Assembly: GCA_019426215.1 (NCBI GenBank)
Contig: CM033399.1
Span: forward strand, 24,127,022-24,191,021
Direction of reading: 5' to 3'
Source of the DNA: Buddleja alternifolia
Lineage: Eukaryota > Streptophyta > Magnoliopsida > Lamiales > Scrophulariaceae
DNA length: 64,000 nt
Shown here: piece after piece, positions 1 through 11,981 of the stretch
Layout of the letters: every line of letters begins with the position of its first letter
Position numbering within the stretch: the stretch's first letter is position 1
Program-made: the position numbers and the translations under genes
Notes under the pieces: generated by a model
What the model was told of the DNA's origin: nothing
Database searches by the model: none
What the model saw: only the letters and a program-made list of their open reading frames with translations

Positions 1-60
1 CTGAAAATTTCTATCAGAACAAACAGATATTCCGATGAGGGATATGCTAGAATTCATTGC
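1..60 (+). pseudogene. Left stub of S4 Sirevirus ORF3
   Basis: Read in the second frame, this stretch encodes KFLSEQTDIPMRDMLEFIAD. That aligns with the N-terminal block of the intact S2 ORF3 (WKFLYEQNQIDLSEMMD). It stops at ATTGC (56-60), which is repeated at 32343-32347, where the same ORF resumes. This is therefore the left flank of the G1 insertion and part of element S4. The rest of S4 (gag, pol, 5' LTR) lies before the window. The codon at the conserved Trp reads TGA, so the fragment is probably already dead. Confidence 0.8.
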
Positions 61-1428
61 TGATATGATAGAAGCTAATGTGCTTTTATAGCAAGTGCAC
101 TAGTCGTGCGTAGTAATAAAAGTAGACTAAAAGTCCGGATTGTCGAACCACGGAAACTTGGATTTTAATTTATGATTGATAATAAAAGAAAAGACAATTA
201 AAGGAAAGCAACAATTTACGGTAAACAAGGGTAAAACAATTAAGTAAACAAAGAACAAGCGTACGAACAAGCAATGGATTGAAACTCAAGTGTGAAAATA
301 GACTAAGGCACATGCAAGACTTGATTTGATCCTTATTCGCACAAAAACTCTCGTTGAATTATTAGACCTAGTTGATATGGTGAAAACTCTTAAGGTAAAG
401 AATAACCAATGTCTCGTGATAGACTCCTATACTTAAATGGCGGTTTCCTAAGTATGTCTACCCAGAAATCTAACCTCTAACTATGCATTAAAAACTAGAG
501 TTTACTCGATTAGAATCAAACAACTTGACCTGGGAGTCTTTACCTATGTCTAGGGCAACTCCTATTTGGTTCGGTGATGTTATAAATCCCTTGCACCCTA
601 ATTTAAGTCTTTCTCAAAACGCTAAACTAGGCAATAAATCATACATATGGTGATCAATCACATGTAAGAAACATAAGCACAAATTCATAACACATAGCAC
701 CATAGGGATTAATTCAACGATTATCAACAATACGAATAAGTCACAAATCAATTCTTACAAGGCCCTAGCCATATGAATTTAGCCCATAGCCATCAACATA
801 GAAGAATTCAACATATTCATATACATAAGTGTAAACAAAAATTGCAATAAATAATGAATAAACTCCCTAAAAGGTGAAATGGTGATGGATCCTCGCTTGG
901 AGCTTCAATCCTTAGCTCCTATCTCTTTCTTGCCCTTCAAAGTAGATGAAATGATGGCTCAAAACCCAGAAAATGCCTCCACAAACCCAGATTTCGAACC
1001 CTTAAAATGAGCTGAAAAATTCACTTTATAGCTTCCAAAAAACGGTCATAGAGGCGCCCAGGCGCGGGTGTATGGGCGCCAGGCGCTGCCTACGTGGCAC
1101 GACGCCCAGACGCAGGACCACTGGCGTTTGGGAGCGGAAGTTACGGCGCCTAGGCGCGGGTAATGTGGCGCCTGGGCACCGTACTGCATGGCCTGCTGTG
1201 CTCTATCTTCGGCAGGCGCCCAGGTGTGGCTAAACTTGCATTCGGGCACGGATCTACGAAGCATCCACCTGGACTTCGTTTGATACGCTATTTTTTGCCT
1301 TTTCTTCGTGTGCTCTGATTTATCACCTGAAATCACTTAGCACCCCAATTAAATGCAAATGTAGCATGATTTAGGCAATAATTAAATCCAAAGCATGAGC
1401 ATCACGAGTTGAAAAACACGTAAAAACA
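61..1428 (-). repeat. 3' LTR of G1
   Basis: This copy aligns along its length with 31017-32342. Both begin on + with a TGA.A-GCTAGAA-like terminus and share the GTGCTTTTATAGCAAG block, the GCGCC-rich block (1050-1230) and the AGGCAATAATT end block. It carries about 50 bp near 325-375 and about 30 bp near 845 that the other LTR lacks. The inner terminus lacks roughly 10 bp compared with the 5' LTR, so the copy ends ...AAAAACA directly against the C-run. Confidence 0.88.
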
Positions 1429-1442
1429 CCCCCCCCAAACTT
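1429..1442 (-). other. Polypurine tract of G1
   Basis: Read on the minus strand this is AAGTTTGGGGGGGG, directly before the 3' LTR. It is where plus-strand DNA synthesis would be primed. The G-run form is usual for plant gypsy elements. Confidence 0.8.
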
Positions 1443-2055
1443 ATCTATTGCTCATCCTCGAGCAATAAAAGCTATAGGATAGGAAAAGCATCATCAAACA
1501 CGGGAGAAACAAAAAAGAAAAACTACCTAACTCACTTTCGTGGAGTACACAGTTGTATTTAGCGAATGCAACAAGCCTTTGAACCCTTGAGTTACCTCAA
1601 AGGACGAGTTATAGTCTCATGAGCGTTTGCATACTATATACCCACAAAATCGAAAGATTTTCAACCCCGATTAAAAAAAGCAAAAATCAATATGATTAAT
1701 AAAAATGGAATGGCATGAATTCATCTATTTAAGCTCAGAATTACATATATATACACCTCACATACTTGCTTATGTTACGCCTTAACATCGAAAAGACCAT
1801 CCTAAGGGTGTAGTGTAATAAATCTCAAGTATTATAGTCGAGTGGCATTCTTACCATTTTTCAAGCATTAATCCCATATCTATCAATTTTTAATTAGTCA
1901 CATGGCACGAGAATTGAAGAAAACTTTATAGCCACTTAAAAATCATCACTTTGTCCACTTTAGGCTTTAACTTATGCAACTTTCAACTCAAAACATTGGA
2001 GACTAGACCATGCGCAATGTTCGGTTATCTTAGGCTTTCTGTCACACTCTTGTAA
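1443..2055. other. G1 3' noncoding region, left part
   Basis: AT-rich sequence with no credible ORF. It is the 3' untranslated region of G1 between accessory ORF and PPT, and it continues at 19888 after the S1 insertion. It includes TSD CGAGC at 2056-2060. Confidence 0.7.
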
Positions 2056-2060
2056 CGAGC

Positions 2061-3623
2061 TGTTGGTTCCAAGTGGCGTACGAAAGGGTCTAGAATGGGG
2101 GGGGGGTTGAATAGACCCTGAAGTCTTTTTCGACTTCAAAAAGATTCGTATTAAAAAGGATTTTGGATGCTTGAAAAGTAGACGCTTGAAGTGTCTAATA
2201 CTTGACTTAAGCGTTCACTTAAAATATAGGCGCTTTGGTGAAGCGTCTAACGAAGACCGTTTTTAGAAAGTTAACTTAGATTTCAAGATTTGAATACTAC
2301 AATCAAATAGGTCTGAGCGTTCACTTCTTTGATTAGTGTTAGCACAGCGGAATAATTTTTGGAGTCTTCTCTTTGAAAGCTTTAGCGTCAAAGAAAGTGT
2401 ATTTAGTTGCTTAGTGTTTGATTCAGTTTTACTTTATCAGTTTATGATATGACAATATGAATACTGAAAGTAAAGTCAAGAACAATATTTCTAAGGTTCG
2501 TTGGGTGGTGTAATCCCAACTACATCCTTCTTCTCCTTGAACACTTGGAGGCAATGCACTAAAATGATTCTCAAAGAATCACACAGAATCTTCTACAAAT
2601 TAGGGAGAGATGGATGTCGATGACTTGAGCTCCTTGATCATACAGATTTTTGCTCCAAATCACTTCAATCCCCTTGCTTCTTTCACCCAGAAATACGGCA
2701 AGTATCCAACTTCGACTTCACACAGATCGCGAGGCTTGGATAGGTGTTTTTCTAAAAGGTTCGTTTGATTTTGATAAAGTTCAAACAACTAGGAATATCT
2801 CAGTAGTAATGTGCGTTTCTCCAAAAAGAATGTTTAAGATATTGGTTGACTGTCTCAGCATTTGAAGAAAAGCAAAGAGAATATTTTCTTGAAAATTCTA
2901 GCTTTTCTGAGATTATAAGGAACGAGACTTCAATGCAACAGCAATTTGACTTTTTAATTGTTCTCTGTATTTGGCTTGTTGTTGAAGTCCTATTTATAGG
3001 CATTCTTGGAAAAAGTGTCTGTTTGACACATGCAAGAGCGCGTGTATCTCACTTCCGCGAGTGAACAACTTTTGTCCTTTTTCCTAAAAATCTGCTGCAC
3101 AAAAGTTGGTGCTGAAGTCTTTGAATAGTTGACAACCCAATAGAGTGGCTTCTCCGTACGTATGAAAGTGCTTATCACATTTAATGCTCTTATCAACATT
3201 TAATGCATTTGAATTAAATGCCCGTTGGCACTTAATGCTTTGAGAATATTTGCATTGAACTCCTTCTGGACTTAGAAATAAATTCAGGTGAAATCAGTCA
3301 TTGATAGATGCTTATTCAACCTTGAATCACTTCTATCCTATAAGGTGACGCTTGGTGTAGCTGATCATTCTAGACGCTTGGAATCTTCATCTTTATTCAG
3401 ACTTCAGGCGCTTGAGTCTTCAAACTTTACTTTTGATAAACTCACTCAGAACATATCAGACGCTCAGTCTGAAACAACTTAACCTAATAATCTAGAATAA
3501 AAATAAAACAAAGCCTATTACAAATCTAACGCTTCAAAGCTGAAAACAAACTTACATATTTTAGGGTCTAACAACAAAGTCCTAATTGTCATCATCAAAA
3601 CATCTAGCATGAAATTCCTAACA
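2061..3623 (-). repeat. 3' LTR of S1
   Basis: Starts TGTTGGTTCC and ends CCTAACA on +. It aligns end to end with 18326-19882 and with 38862-40405. A G-run sits about 35 bp from the outer end. Confidence 0.93.
2991..3000 (-). promoter_or_regulatory. TATA box in S1 3' LTR
   Basis: CCTATAAATA on the minus strand, at the same place in all S1/S3 LTRs. It is the likely U3 core promoter, followed by the CAACAACAA-rich leader. Confidence 0.65.
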
Positions 3624-3644
3624 ATTTCCCCCTTTTTGATGATG
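3590..3644 (-). promoter_or_regulatory. PPT of S1 within an inverted repeat
   Basis: The minus-strand PPT AAAAAGGGGGAAAT (3624-3637) adjoins the LTR start. CATCATCAAAA at 3590-3600 and TTTTGATGATG at 3634-3644 are exact reverse complements. They could fold with the PPT and the first LTR bases in the loop. The same layout is present in S2, S3 and S4. Confidence 0.75.
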
Positions 3645-3853
3645 GCAATACTTACTCTTTTATAGTTCAAGAGTTAGACATCTAAAATAAAATTTAGCTT
3701 TGATTAGATAAGGTTAGTTAAAGTTAGTGATGCTTCAACGAGATGTTTCAGCTGAAAAATGCATTTTATATATATCAAAGATTACAAACATTTTTACAAC
3801 TAAACAAACAAAATATAAGAGACAAGAATATAGATAATGCAAATCAAAAAGTT

Positions 3854-5850
3854 TTAATGACTTGATCTAACTTTGTATCGCTTGGGCATTTCAGCTCGGA
3901 TAGCTTCAGTCAGATTATCTTCCAAGGTCATCATCGCTTCATGATCTTTGTTGATTATGAGCTTATTTTCTTCTTGTTGTCTCTTCTTGAAAGCAGTAAA
4001 GTGTTTATCCCAATCAGTTGTATCAATACCAATATACCTTAGACAAATTCTGAAAGTTCGAACGAAGTCAGACATCTGCCTCTCTTCAGCTAAAATTCTT
4101 GGATCTAAAGGTTCTGAAATGGATGCTCTTTGAAGAGGGATGTCAAACTGTTCTAACATTGCTTTTGTAGGTATTGGTAGATTTGGATATAGTGCTCTTG
4201 GAGGTTCCCTTAGTGTTCTACTAGGCGCTCCAGCAGAGTCACTTACTTTAAAAGCAGTTATCCAAGATGGGAGACTTAGCGCAGAAGGAGAGGTTAAGAC
4301 TTGACGCTGAAGAGACGGAGGCTCTTGAGCTCTTGAACTAGACGCTTTCCTATTTTCTCCTTTCTTCTTCTCTTCCCCCTTATTGCCATCATCAGACTTC
4401 AGAAAGTGTTCTGTAAGTAAACTGACCTGATGAGCAATCTGAGACATAGAGTCTGTAATGTCGTCCAAGCGCTTGTCGAAGTGTTCCTGCAATGCGAGAA
4501 GCTTGGCGCAAGTAGCATCATTCAGAGATGTCTCTAAGGTTTCGAGGCGCTTTTCTAACTCTTCTTTCATAGCTAGTTGGTTAGCGTGAGTGGCATCATG
4601 CATGTTTTGAAAAATTTGTCTGCACTCACCAACAGCCGCTTGAGCTGAGCTACGCATATGAGCAATTTGAGCGCTCATAACGTGAGACTCAATCCTTGCC
4701 AAATCTTCTTTAATCCAGCGAAGGGATTTTTCATTCTGAGTAGCATGAGCACTGATATCCTCCAGAATGAATTTGAGCAAAGGACCAAAAGATTAACTCT
4801 CATCTGATTGAACCGCTTGAGGAGTCGGTCGCTTGAATCTGGATGAGTGTTTCAGAGAGTCAAAGGGAGCTCGATATGCTGGATCAAAGATAGTACCTCG
4901 TACATCAAGAGAGAGATCCTCAGCAATATCAGCAGCAACAGGTTCAGGAGAGTCAGGAATATCCTCTGGTTGTGATGCTTGAACAGGTTCTTCAGCAGAC
5001 GCTGGAAAACTGACAACTTCAGAAGTGGACGCTTCAATTGCCTTAGCAAGGGCTTCCTCTAGCGCTGACTCTGTTTGGAAGTTCCAATTTGCTAAATCGG
5101 CAAGAGAAGTGGACGAAGCTTCCAAAAGTTCAGTGAGTCTGGATCTAGAACAGCAGAAATCAGAAATAAATGTGCGAAGAGGACTATCAATGGCCCGGAT
5201 GTGCATGAGACCAATGATATCAAGCACATGATGCGGAAAGACTTTGGACGGCGCTTGACAGATAGAGAAAATGGAATCTGGAGAGTAATTTCTAGAAAAT
5301 ACAATCAAGCAGTCAGAGGGAAGAAACTTGAGACGCTAATCGTCAGGCACGTAAGCAACATAGTACTCTTCTAAATATGGATAGATTGCTGGAGCGAGTC
5401 CCTGATTTCTTTCTAGCAGTGAGAGGACGAATTCATAATGATTAAGTACCTCTTTGTAGATAGAAGGGAGCAGTGGATATCCTCGAAATGCATTGATGAC
5501 GGAGTCGTTCCACTGTCTGAGATTGGCAGTGAAGATTTTGTCGAAATGAGAGAATGGAGTCATAATCTTCTACATCAAGTTAAAATTATCTTCGCAGTGG
5601 CTGGGAGCGAAATTCAGGCTAGTAATTTGATTACTGCCGCTGGTAGATGCTTGAGTGTTGAAATGTAGAGGAGTAATGGACAGTCTGTGAAGCTCTTGAC
5701 GCAGACATTGCTCAACTTGATGTCTAATTAGTGGGAGCTTGCGAACAGGTCCAACTCTCTGTTGACGCTTCTTCAGGCAATACTTGGCGAAATGATGCTT
5801 CTTGTCATGATGCCTATGCCGAACAAATGGGGAGTTTGAACTAAGTTTGC
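3854..5850 (-). pseudogene. S1 ORF3, C-terminal part
   Basis: This is the downstream part of the Sirevirus third ORF, read from about 5850 to the stop at 3854 and continuing from 9732-11981 across the solo LTR. Pieces 5336-5563, 4793-5308 and 3854-4780 share one frame and are separated by nonsense codons at 5336 and 4793. The last 308 residues hold a long heptad-like coiled coil around an HATQ..KEEL..LETSLNDAT pattern. A basic GNKGEEKKKGE stretch follows, then the conserved C-terminal block ending in MPKRYKVRSS. The stop at 4793 is also present in S3. Function unknown. No transmembrane segment or signal peptide is apparent. Confidence 0.8.
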
Positions 5851-6780
5851 GAAAGTGTTTTTAAGACCGTAATTCTTATGATTTGGATTCACTTATTGCT
5901 TAAATCATGTCATATTTGCATTTAATAGGTGTGTTAAGTGAATACAGGTAATAAATGAGAATACATGAAGAAAAGGGAAGAAAAACGATGTACAAAACAA
6001 GTTCAAGCATGTTTTTCAACACCTAGGCGGTTTATGCATCTCCTACCACATTCGAGCGATAATTCCGTACATTTCGAGACCGACTTAGACAAAGTTTCGT
6101 TCTACAAAGTTTTATATGTATGTCTTAGCTTCAAATGGGAACTTGAAACATCCAAATCGGAGGTTTATAGAGATAATTGTGAAGGAAATACGATTGCTGC
6201 GCCGAACAGAGAAGTACATGTGCCAGGATATGCCCCAGCGCCCTCCTAGTCATGCCTAGGCATGGATAGTCCGATGTTACTCCTTTTCAGCCTAAATTCC
6301 AGCATTATATGATGGTTAAGAATCACTTTTGGCCATAATTCAGCACATGTGTTGAGGGGTTGTCATAAGTGTGTTTCTTGGTAGATTTACTTTATGGGCG
6401 CCAAATCAGAAACAACCTCCATGTTGAAACGTAATTTAGGTATACTTAGAGACCGAATTGGACCAAATGTCCTTCTGGAAAGTTGTAGATCTATGTTGTA
6501 TCTGAACATGGGGACTTGAATCATCCAATTTGGAGATCTGTGGAGACGTTTATGAGGAACATACTAAGACTGCGCTGGAAAGCAAGAAAATGACAGCATG
6601 CATGTGTTTTGTTGAAGTTTTCACATGGTTATGCTTGGTGGAATTCTTAAGGGCCGAAAGTTCAGCATTTTTTAGTTGGTTGGAATCTTAAAAGCCAAAC
6701 TTTAAGCATCACCTTAGGTGGAATTCTCATTGGGGAACTTTAATGGGAATTCTTAATGCATACTTTAGTGGAATTTTGGC

Positions 6781-6789
6781 TATAAAAGG
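6781..6789 (+). promoter_or_regulatory. TATA box of L-A
   Basis: TATAAAAGG followed by a GGGGAACCC block and CT-rich sequence. The same arrangement is in L-B, so this is the likely LTR core promoter. Confidence 0.55.
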
Positions 6790-7505
6790 AAGGGGAACCC
6801 ATACTCTTCATGATTCACTATCAATTTCAGATTCTTGGAGAAGAGGGGGAGGAAGTGACCGATCCATAGAGAAGAAAAGAGGGGAGAGAGAAGGATTCTT
6901 GATTCATCATCATCATTGGAGAAGGAAGATTCAATTGAAGTTCCATCATTATTCACTTTTGAGGGAGTTTTTATAGCTTTTCATTTCAATTATGTCTATG
7001 AACATGTTTATTAATTCATTTATGTTTTTCATATTATCCATTATGAACTAAATTCATAAGACTAGGGCCATGTAAGGCCAAATTGTGCTATATGCTTATA
7101 ATAGATGATTGTTGAGGTTGTTCTTATATTGTTATGTGATGTGAATTTGTGTTTTTGCCTATCTTGCATATACTTGATCACTATATGTTAGAATCTTATG
7201 CCTATGTTAATATTCCGGGAGAAAATTGACTTAGGGTGCAAGAAATTCACATCATGACCCGTAACTAATGAGGAATTGCCCTAGACATAGGTAAAGATTC
7301 CCGGGTGAAGTTGTTCGATTCAAATCGAGTGAACTCTAGTACGTTAATGCATGTTTAGTGGTTAGATTTCTGGATAGGAATATTTGGGAAATCACGATCT
7401 AAGCATAGGAGTTTATACGCGAGACATCGGTTATTCTCTACCCTCGGAGTTCTCACCATAACAATATAAGCGTAATCCTTCAACTAGAATCTTTATAAGT
7501 ATAAT

Positions 7506-9425
7506 TGATAAGAGGTGTTTTTACGTGTTTTTAAGACCGTAATTCTTATGATTTGGATTCACTTATTGCTTAAATCATGTCACATTTGCATTTAATAGGT
7601 GTGTTAAGTGAATACAGGTAATAAATGAGAATACATGAAGAAAAGGGAAGAAAAACGATGTACAAAACAAGTTCAAGCATGTTTTTCAACACCTAGGCGG
7701 TTTATGCATCTCCTACCACATTCGAGCGATAATTCCGTACATTTCGAGACCGACTTAGACAAAGTTTCCTTCTACAGAGTTTTAGATGAATGTCTTAGCT
7801 TCAAATGGGAACTTGAAACATCCAAATCGGAGGTCTATAGAGATAATTGTGAAGGAAATACGATTGTTGCGCCGAACAGAGAAGTACATGTGCCAGGATA
7901 CGCCCCAGCGCCCTCCTAGTCATGCCTAGGCATGGATAGTCCGAATGTTACTCCTTTTTCAGCCTAAATTCCAGCATTATATGATGGGTAAGAATCACTT
8001 TTGGCCATAATTCAGCACATGTGTTGAGGGGTTGTCATAAGTGTGTTTCTTGGTAGATTTACTTTATGGGCGCCAAATCAGAAACAACCTCCATGTTGAA
8101 ACGTAATTTAGGTATACTTAGAGACCGAATTGGACAAAATGTCCTTCTGTAAAGTTGTAGATCTATGTTGTATCTGAACATGGGGACTTGAATCATCCAA
8201 TTTGGAGATCTGTGGAGAAGTGTATGAGGAAAATACTAAGACTGCGCTGGAAAGCAAGAAAATGGCGGCATGCATGTGTTTTGTTGAAGTTTTCACATGG
8301 TTATGCTTGGTGGAATTCTTAATGGCCGAAAGTTCAACATTTTTTAGCTGGTTGGAATCTTAAAATCCAAACTTTAAGCATCACCTTAGGTGGAATTCTC
8401 ATTGGGGAACTTTAATGGGAATTCTTAATGCATACTTTAGTGGAATTTTTGGCTATAAAAGGAGGGGGAACCCATACTCTTCATCATTCACTATCAATTT
8501 CAGATTCTTGGAGGAGAGGAGGGCAGCCCCTAATCTGATTTCTCCACCATTCATCACCATTCTTCATCATTCTAAGAGGAGAAAGCTAGGAATTGAAGCT
8601 CCAATCAAGGGGCCATCATCTATCACATTAGAGGGAGTTTTTATAGCGTTTTCATTTCATTCATGTCTATGAACATGTGTATTTATTCATTATTGTTTTT
8701 CATAATAACTATCATGAACTAAATTCATAAGACTAAGGCCATGTAAGGTCAAATTGTGATATATGCTTATAATAGATGATTGTAGAGGTTATACTTATAT
8801 TGTTATGTGATGTGAATTTGTGTTTTTACCTATCTTGCATATACTTGATCACTATATGTTAGAATCTTATGCCTAGGTTGATATTTCGGAAGAAAATTAA
8901 CTTAGGGTGCAAGAAATTCACATCATGACCCGCAACTAATGAGGAATTGCCCTAGACATAGGTAAAGATTCCCGGGTGAAGTTGTTCGATTCTAATCGAG
9001 TGAACTCTAGTACGTTAATGCATGTTTAGTGGTTAGATTTCCGGATAGGAATATTTGGGAAATCACGATCTAAGCATAGGAGTTTATACGCGAGACATCG
9101 GTTATTCTCTACCCTCGGAGCTCTCACCATAACAATATAAGCGTAATCCTTCAACGAGAATCTTTATAAGTATAATTGATCAATTTGAACGTAGCATGTG
9201 CCTTAGTCTCCCTTTCTATTTTGTTTTAAATCATTTGTTCAACCTTGTTCTTATCTTACGCATTTCACACTCATTTTACCTTTGTTGTTTTGATCTTTGT
9301 TGTTATAAAATCTTAAACTAGAATTCAAGTCCTTGTGGTTCGACAATCCGGACTTCTCGTCCACTTTTATTACTACACACGACTAGTGCACTTGCTATCA
9401 TAGCACGTTAGTTATTAGCGTGTCA
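7506..9425 (+). mobile_element. L-B: solo gypsy LTR nested in L-A
   Basis: A complete 1,920-bp LTR, TGATAAGAGG...GCGTGTCA, flanked by ATAAT at 7501-7505 and 9426-9430. It aligns with L-A over its whole length. They diverge most between about 8515 and 8640, just after the TATA box. The 94-codon ORFs at 5965-6249 and 7635-7919 are merely matching segments of the two LTR copies. Its termini also match G1 LTRs, whose middle is shorter and different. Confidence 0.92.
8454..8462 (+). promoter_or_regulatory. TATA box of L-B
   Basis: TATAAAAGG within GGCTATAAAAGGAGGGGG, matching the L-A position. Confidence 0.55.
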
Positions 9426-9682
9426 ATAATTGATCTATTGAACCTAGCATGTGCCTTAGTCTCCCTTTATACTTTGTGTAAAATCAATTGTGTAATCTTG
9501 TTCTTATTGTATGCAATTTTACCTATAATTTACTTTAATTATATTTGTTCTTTTTTTTTTGTTAAAATCATAAACTAAAATTCAAGTCTCCGTGGTTCGA
9601 CAACCCGGACTTTTCGTCCACACTTATTACTACACACGATTGGTGCACTTGCTATCATAGCACTTTAGCTTTTAGCGTGTCA

Positions 9683-11981
9683 TGTACTTATTTCCCACAT
9701 ACGCTTCAACCCAATTGTCTTCGTTCATGCACTAGTTTGTGCCAACGTTGACAAAAGCTCTAATGCCTTCATGGTGAATATCTCTGATAGATTCGAAATG
9801 ATATCTATCGGTCTGATAGTTAGCATTCCAGACGCTATCAAAATATGCATCAGCTTCAGTCTGGATCAGATCTGTGAGAGATTCGAGATGCTCACCGGCA
9901 TGAACTGCTTTATTTTTCCATAGGCGAAGTGGATTGACCAAAGCTAGATTTTCAGCACTATTCGCAATATGAGGAAAGTGTGTGTAGCTTTCTCGATTCA
10001 AGACTGCCTCTGATGGATTGAGAAAGCTAGGGTGAAGTGGCTCATACACACGAATATTGTAGTGTCTGAGAGCAAAACCTGTAGGCTTGCTGTGGCCATA
10101 GTCGAGGTAATACGCTAGATCCACATCACAGCTAGGAGTTGTTCCTCCTTGTCTGTCTTGTTGAAGAATGAGAGAGGATGGTATTTGACCAGTAGTTTTT
10201 TGTAGTTCAATGGCCCTATAATATTTTCTCTCAATTTCTGTCATCTCAGTGTTAAACACTATATCCCTGATTTTATTGTCGATATCAATCAGCAGGGCAA
10301 TCTCATTCTCAGCAGCAATATATTTGTCTTCATTATATCCTGCAGGAATGAAATCTTCTTCGAGTGCTGGAGGCATGTAGTTGATTGAATGATCAATCGT
10401 CTTCAGCGTGTTCAGTTGGAAGAAGTGCCTTGGTTTTGTAACGTCTTCAGCAACGCTTTGACCTTCTGAGCGTGCCTCTGTTATAGCTGGAACAGGGATT
10501 GATGACTGAACCTCTTTGAGAGCAGGTTCCTCAGTTTCGATTGCAGCAGCTTCTGCGGCAATGTCTTTTGCAATCGCCACAACTTCTGTCATCTCAACAT
10601 CTAGATTGACATCTTTTGACGCTTCAGCAGCAGCTGGAACTAAAGCTGTAACATATGAACTATCCTCTATAAGAGCAGGATCTTCTATAGATGTAGGAAT
10701 ATGAATGTTGTGGGAAGTAATAAACTTACCCTGAGAACTTGTCTCAACAGCAACACTTTGAGCGCTTGGCTCAACAGCAACACTTTGAGCGCTTGGCTCA
10801 ACAGCAACACTTTGAGCGCTTGGCTTAACAGCAACTTGAGTGCTTGGCTCAACAGTCTCAGGCTCTTCAGGAACAGGAGCAGCTCGACGCTTGCTTGTCC
10901 TGGAACGCATGAAGATTTTCTTCACGTTGACTCCTTCAACGAGTTTGAGCGCTTGAGCGGGAGGAGCAGCAGCTGGTTCATCGAATTCAATTTGTTTGAT
11001 GATTCCTTCCAGCTTCCTCCGCTTGAGAGGTAACTTGTCCTGTGCATCCTCATCAGTTTCCTTATCATTCTTCTGAGGAGCAGGAACAGCTTGTGCCTTG
11101 GGCTTTCTAGGAGCCCTCTTCTTAGTAGCAGCCGGACGCTTCACGGCTTTCTCTTGAGCAGGACGCTCAGCCTCTTCATCAGACGCTTCACGTACAGTCT
11201 GACGCTCAGAAAGTGGTTTAGCAGCACCACCAACTTTGGGAGGATTGAATAGATTGCTCAGAATCCTTCTTCCCAAAAACTTGGTCTTATTCAGTGGGAG
11301 ACCAGATGAGTAAACACAGTCTGATCTGTACAGAAGGTCACTCAAAACAAGTCCATACGGTTTATTTGGGGTGTTCAGACAGTTCCTAAACCTTCCAAAG
11401 ATGTACTCACCCCAGTTGATTTTGAGGGAGAGGAGTATAGCAGTCATCATCTGAAATTATGTGGGGTTGACCTTATCAAACGTGCCCACTCTGCATTCAA
11501 TAATCTTACTGCAGACATCAGCCAACAGTCTGTACTGAGCTACCAAATCTTTCTTTTCAAAGTGCTGGGTGTAGGGTACACCATCGTACACCCTCATAAC
11601 CGTCCATGCTTCCTTGATTTGTGCTAGAGTGACACTATCCAGTGCATCACCTTCATTAGGAAGATTGAAGTTCTTTGCAATGGAGTCAGCAGCCAACACA
11701 AATTCTTTTGCTGGCTCTTTCTTGGACATAGGGAGGAGGCAAGAGATAGACTTCTTGTCCTCTGAGAGTTTTGCAGTCCTCCAGAAAGTATCGACTTCCG
11801 TCGGAAATGAGTATGAGTACCGTGTTAAGAAATTCTTGAGTCCAGCCTTTGTAACAGTATCCATCATATCATGCAGGTTGATTTGGGGTTGATCATACAA
11901 GAATTTCCAATCGACAACAAGGCCTTCAGTAACCTTGATGATAGACTCGGCAGAAGTAGATGAAGCTTTCTTTGGTGCCAT
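9683..11981 (-). pseudogene. S1 ORF3, N-terminal part
   Basis: This is the start of the Sirevirus third ORF. The ATG is at 11979-11981 (MAPKKASS), chosen because S2 and S3 start with the same residues. About 45-60 bp upstream lies a GA/CT microsatellite leader. The frame is open except for nonsense codons at 11457 (CAA in S2) and 9732. The N-terminal domain (about residues 15-250) is shared with S2, S3 and S4 and holds VGTFDKVNP, MMTAILL.KINW and KPYGLVLSDLLYR. It is followed by an Ala/Pro/Glu-rich region with Lys/Arg clusters and a 27-bp tandem repeat. ORF3 sits after pol, where Sireviruses often carry an envelope-like ORF. I see no hydrophobic segments, so I do not call it an envelope. Confidence 0.82.
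10744..10848 (-). repeat. 27-bp coding minisatellite in S1 ORF3
   Basis: There are three exact or near-exact 27-bp units and a 24-bp variant. On the minus strand they encode repeats of EPSAQSVAV. S3 has a shorter version at the matching place, so copy number has changed. Confidence 0.9.

Larger units (their letters stand above)
5851..9682 (+). mobile_element. L-A: solo gypsy LTR in S1 ORF3
   Basis: This is an LTR of the G1-related family in + sense, without internal domains. It runs from TTTTAAGACCG at about 5851 to GCGTGTCA at 9682, and is split by L-B at 7506-9425 with TSDs ATAAT. S1 ORF3 homology stops at 5850 and resumes at 9683. The right flank TGTAC is the expected duplication. The left copy and the first 23 or so LTR bases are missing. 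Without L-B it is about 1.9 kb, the same size as L-B. A solo LTR is the product of recombination between the two LTRs of a full element. Confidence 0.82.

Noticed and set aside
1046..1336. 96-codon minus-strand ORF in the GCGCC-rich LTR block
   Set aside because: It is an open frame created by GC-rich words in the G1 LTR. The matching ORF in the other LTR (31836-32183) is only partly similar.
5965..7919. Two nearly identical 94-codon ORFs (5965-6249 and 7635-7919)
   Set aside because: They are matching segments of L-A and L-B, inside LTRs. Their similarity comes from LTR homology. No known domain.
10744..10848. Possible CRISPR array
   Set aside because: Units are adjacent with no unique spacers and lie in a plant retrotransposon ORF.
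10701..11033. 110-codon plus-strand ORF with a repeated NSNTLSAWL pattern
   Set aside because: Antisense shadow of the S1 ORF3 minisatellite.
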